This document shows positions 62,887 through 64,000 of a stretch of DNA of 64,000 bases, one piece after another; within the stretch, counting starts at the first letter, position 1; each line of letters opens with the position of its first letter. The stretch is from an uncultured Glaciecola sp. (lineage in GTDB: Bacteria; Pseudomonadota; Gammaproteobacteria; Enterobacterales; Alteromonadaceae): the NCBI RefSeq assembly GCF_937770335.1, contig NZ_CALJHY010000001.1:62001-126000 (forward strand), read 5' to 3'. The notes below the pieces were generated by a model. That model made no database searches, was not told the origin of the DNA, and worked only from the letters and a program-made list of their open reading frames with translations. The translations under genes were made by a program, and so were the position numbers.

Positions 62887-64000
62887 TTAAGCAATAACAA
62901 ACAAGTCCATAAAACGATTTACTGCTATGGACTCAAGCGCCGCTTGATCTTTACAAAGCGTGAAAATCGTTTTGCACTGATGGCTTGGAAATCGCGTGGC
63001 TAAGTTAGCGTTGAATTTTTGCTCTAACAGCGGGATTCCTTCTTCGCGGCGGCGACGATGACCCACCGGATATTCCACCAGCACCTCTTCTGTGCTGCTG
63101 CCATCGTTGAAGAAAATCTGAATGGCGTTGGCAATAGCGCGTTTATCTGCTTCTAAGTACTCTGCGCTAAAGCGTTTATCTTCAACAACTTCCATTTTGT
63201 CACGCAGTTCATCAATGATGGGATGTGCTTCGTGAAAGTCATCTTCATAATGTTCGGCGGTTAACCCTCCAAACGCGAGCGGCACTGCAACCATATACTG
63301 CAAACAGTGGTCACGATCTGCAGCATTAGCAAGTACCCCTGTTTTAGAAATAATACGAATGGCTGATTCGTGTGTGCGAATGACGATCTTCTCAATATCC
63401 GCTAACCGACCTTTCACCTCAGAATGCAGTATAACTGAAGCTTCTGCAGCAGTTTGCGCATGGAACTCTGCGGGGAAAGAAATCTTAAACAAGATGTTTT
63501 CCATTACGTAAGATCCATACTCTTGAGAAAACGAAAACTGACGTTCAGCTTCCGGTTTAAGTGCTTGGTCCTTATTCGTCTTCGAAAAAGAGACGTCATA
63601 AAAGCCCCACTGCGGAGCGGTTAATGCGCTCGGTATGCCCATTTCACCGCGCATCGACATATCAGCCAAACGGACAGCTCTTGAGGTAGCGTCACCCGCG
63701 GCCCAAGATTTACGAGAACCTGCATTGGGTGCATGACGATAAGTGCGCAGTGCAGAGCCATCGACCCAAGCTTGCGAGACCGCCGCCATGATTTGTTCTC
63801 TATTGCCGCCCATCATTTTTGTGATAACCGCAGTTGAAGCTACTCGAACTAGCAATACATGGCACAAGCCAACGCGATTAAAAGAATTTTCTAGCGCGAT
63901 TACGCCTTGAATTTCATGCGCCATGATCATGGCTTCAAGCACTTCTCGCATAGTAAAAGGCGATTCGCCATTAGATAATCTTACCTGCGATAAATGATCA
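62887..64000 (-). CDS. prpD: 2-methylcitrate dehydratase PrpD (C-terminal part, 5'-truncated by window edge)
   Basis: Dehydrates 2-methylcitrate in the methylcitrate cycle for propionate breakdown. The frame is open to the right edge ([12 protein letters not shown] occurs before the first Met), so the N-terminus lies outside the window. The visible 370 residues cover most of the MmgE/PrpD fold: [46 protein letters not shown] (His conserved), [17 protein letters not shown] and HRRRREEG near the C-terminus. Other prp genes would be expected beyond the edge. Confidence 0.9.
   Translation of the reverse strand, partial: DHLSQVRLSNGESPFTMREVLEAMIMAHEIQGVIALENSFNRVGLCHVLLVRVASTAVITKMMGGNREQIMAAVSQAWVDGSALRTYRHAPNAGSRKSWAAGDATSRAVRLADMSMRGEMGIPSALTAPQWGFYDVSFSKTNKDQALKPEAERQFSFSQEYGSYVMENILFKISFPAEFHAQTAAEASVILHSEVKGRLADIEKIVIRTHESAIRIISKTGVLANAADRDHCLQYMVAVPLAFGGLTAEHYEDDFHEAHPIIDELRDKMEVVEDKRFSAEYLEADKRAIANAIQIFFNDGSSTEEVLVEYPVGHRRRREEGIPLLEQKFNANLATRFPSHQCKTIFTLCKDQAALESIAVNRFMDLFVIA

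Overview
This window looks like ordinary chromosomal DNA from a low-to-moderate G+C marine gammaproteobacterium, most likely of the order Alteromonadales (Glaciecola/Paraglaciecola/Alteromonas-like). The placement rests on gene order (kdsD-kdsC-lptC-lptA-lptB-rpoN-hpf-ptsN-rapZ-ptsO, arcB beside gltBD, mtnN-cbiB-btuF, pepA divergent from lptFG), an intact ArcB phosphorelay, a FabR regulator beside a fatty-acid desaturase, and lineage-flavoured proteins (choice-of-anchor H, DUF5610, DUF2726). No genome was searched, so the genus is inference.

Layout. 1-7.6 kb: end of a CaCA antiporter gene, then the Kdo/LPS-transport and nitrogen-PTS cluster (kdsD to ptsO), mostly overlapping or closely spaced. 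7.7-12.2 kb: mgtE, yigZ (-) and arcB (-). 12.2-18.7 kb: a 557-bp regulatory region with a perfect 15-bp inverted repeat, then gltB-gltD and a terminator. 18.7-25.2 kb: an exported protein with 45-bp tandem repeats, a DUF2726 protein preceded by a 34-bp near-perfect palindrome, mtnN, a divergent cbiB and a btuF-like gene, an exported rhodanese and an Mpv17-like membrane protein. 25.2-33.4 kb: tyrS, a mepM-type peptidase, an SRPBCC protein, a hydroxyacid dehydrogenase, an HPt/HD-GYP protein, plsC, rraB, a YkgJ-like cysteine-cluster protein and a surface-anchored protein. 33.5-43.6 kb: ptrB, holC-valS and pepA (all -), lptF-lptG (+), an RDD protein (-). 43.7-50.4 kb: tRNA-Leu, a mechanosensitive channel, rimK, a CNNM protein, a DUF2797 protein and a PLP decarboxylase. 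50.5-56.3 kb: a complete rRNA operon on the minus strand (16S, tRNA-Ile, tRNA-Ala, 23S, 5S) with two promoters, boxA sites and a terminator. 56.4-64 kb: a membrane-anchored RRM protein, a DUF5610 protein, trmA, fabR/desaturase, upp, a small protein and the C-terminal part of a prpD gene running off the right edge.

How genes work together. KdsD and KdsC make Kdo; LptA, LptB, LptC, LptF and LptG form most of the LPS export bridge. RpoN, PtsN, RapZ and NPr are the nitrogen-PTS/sigma-54 module, and GltBD assimilates ammonia. FabR with the adjacent desaturase, sharing an 18-bp operator-like palindrome, forms a self-contained membrane-fluidity switch. MtnN, CbiB and BtuF link adenosyl-compound recycling with corrinoid salvage.

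No mobile element, prophage, CRISPR array or obvious defence locus is visible. I found no convincing new multi-gene system. The best leads are small: unexplained palindromes, a possible non-canonical start codon, a membrane-tethered RNA-binding protein, and the fabR/desaturase operator.
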